Positions 14,997 to 15,187 of a DNA stretch of 15,187 bases are shown piece after piece (positions within the stretch are counted from its first letter, which is position 1; every line of letters begins with the position of its first letter). Where the stretch lies: positions 1 through 15,187 of the forward strand of contig UQJF01000076.1 of the NCBI GenBank assembly GCA_900541315.1, written 5' to 3'. Under the pieces are notes generated by a model that made no database searches, was not told the DNA's origin, and was given only the letters and a program-made list of their open reading frames with translations. The DNA comes from an uncultured Clostridium sp. Its GTDB lineage: Bacteria > Bacillota > Clostridia > Lachnospirales > Lachnospiraceae. The translations under genes were made by a program, and so were the position numbers.

Positions 14997-15030
14997 TCCT
15001 CCGCAAATCTTGTGTCGCTCTCTCAGACCT

Positions 15031-15187
15031 TTTGGTCAAGCCCTCGACCGATTAGTATCAGTCAGCTCCATGTGTCACCACACTTCCACCTCTGACCTAT
15101 CTACCTTGTCGTCTTCAAGGGGTCTTACTACCTGCGTATGGGATATCTCATCTTGAGGGGGGCTTCACGCTTAGATGCCTTCAGCGT
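15031..15187 (-). rRNA. 23S ribosomal RNA, 3' end (partial)
   Basis: The + strand from 15034 reads GGTCAAGCCCTCGACCGATT, the reverse complement of the conserved 23S 3' end (helix closing the molecule, CTAATCGGTCGAGGGCTTGACC). It is followed by the conserved AGCTCCATGTGTCACCACAC region and a final AGGGGGGCTTCACGCTTAGA block. The gene continues past the window. The exact mature 3' end is uncertain by a few bases. Open reading frames across it are spurious. Confidence 0.97.

Noticed and set aside
14974..15156. 60-aa open frame across the rRNA end
   Set aside because: Antisense to 23S rRNA, a classic spurious prediction.
1..15187. CRISPR array, prophage or insertion sequence
   Set aside because: No regularly spaced repeat array, no transposase, integrase or phage gene in either strand.

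Overview
The window looks like one end of a draft contig from a low-to-mid GC Firmicute, most likely a Lachnospiraceae-type gut Clostridium. The basis is Gram-positive style Shine-Dalgarno sites (AGGAGG about 8 nt before ATG), the lipoprotein signal on the binding protein, arginine genes of clostridial type, and protein wording typical of that family. The genus cannot be fixed from this sequence alone. Both ends are assembly boundaries: bases 1-48 are Illumina Nextera library adapter, not genome, and the other end breaks inside a 23S rRNA gene.

Layout. 49-100 holds the first 17 codons of an aldo/keto reductase running off the left end. 311-4518 (- strand) is an ABC importer operon in the order binding lipoprotein, fused double permease, ATPase. 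It is closed by a strong terminator and has a hairpin between the first two genes. 4719-9913 (- strand) is an arginine biosynthesis operon, argC - GNAT acetyltransferase - argJ - argB - argD, which makes ornithine by the acetyl-recycling route. Divergent from it is argG (10241-11473, +), with its own terminator. The argC/argG intergenic region carries three hexamer-spaced promoters covered by four ArgR-box-like dyads, which suggests joint repression by arginine. argF, argH, carAB and argR are not in the window.

11585-12250 (-) is a Crp/Fnr-family regulator. 12517-12837 (-) encodes a small PII-like protein of the cyclic-di-AMP receptor (PstA/DarA) family with altered ligand positions, and 12964-14475 (-) a YfcC-family transporter directly upstream of it. 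14785-15187 (-) is the 3' end of a 23S rRNA gene, a hairpin-rich trailer and a terminator, with no 5S gene between.

The most interesting non-coding signal is a structured element of about 104 nt present twice (8244-8347 on +, 12329-12432 on -). The copies align without gaps at about 65% identity, yet keep the same closing stem and hairpins through compensatory base changes. One copy sits inside the arg operon on the antisense strand; the other supplies the -35 box of the Crp/Fnr gene promoter. A separate 82-nt hairpin at 14649-14730 folds cleanly only as a + strand RNA.
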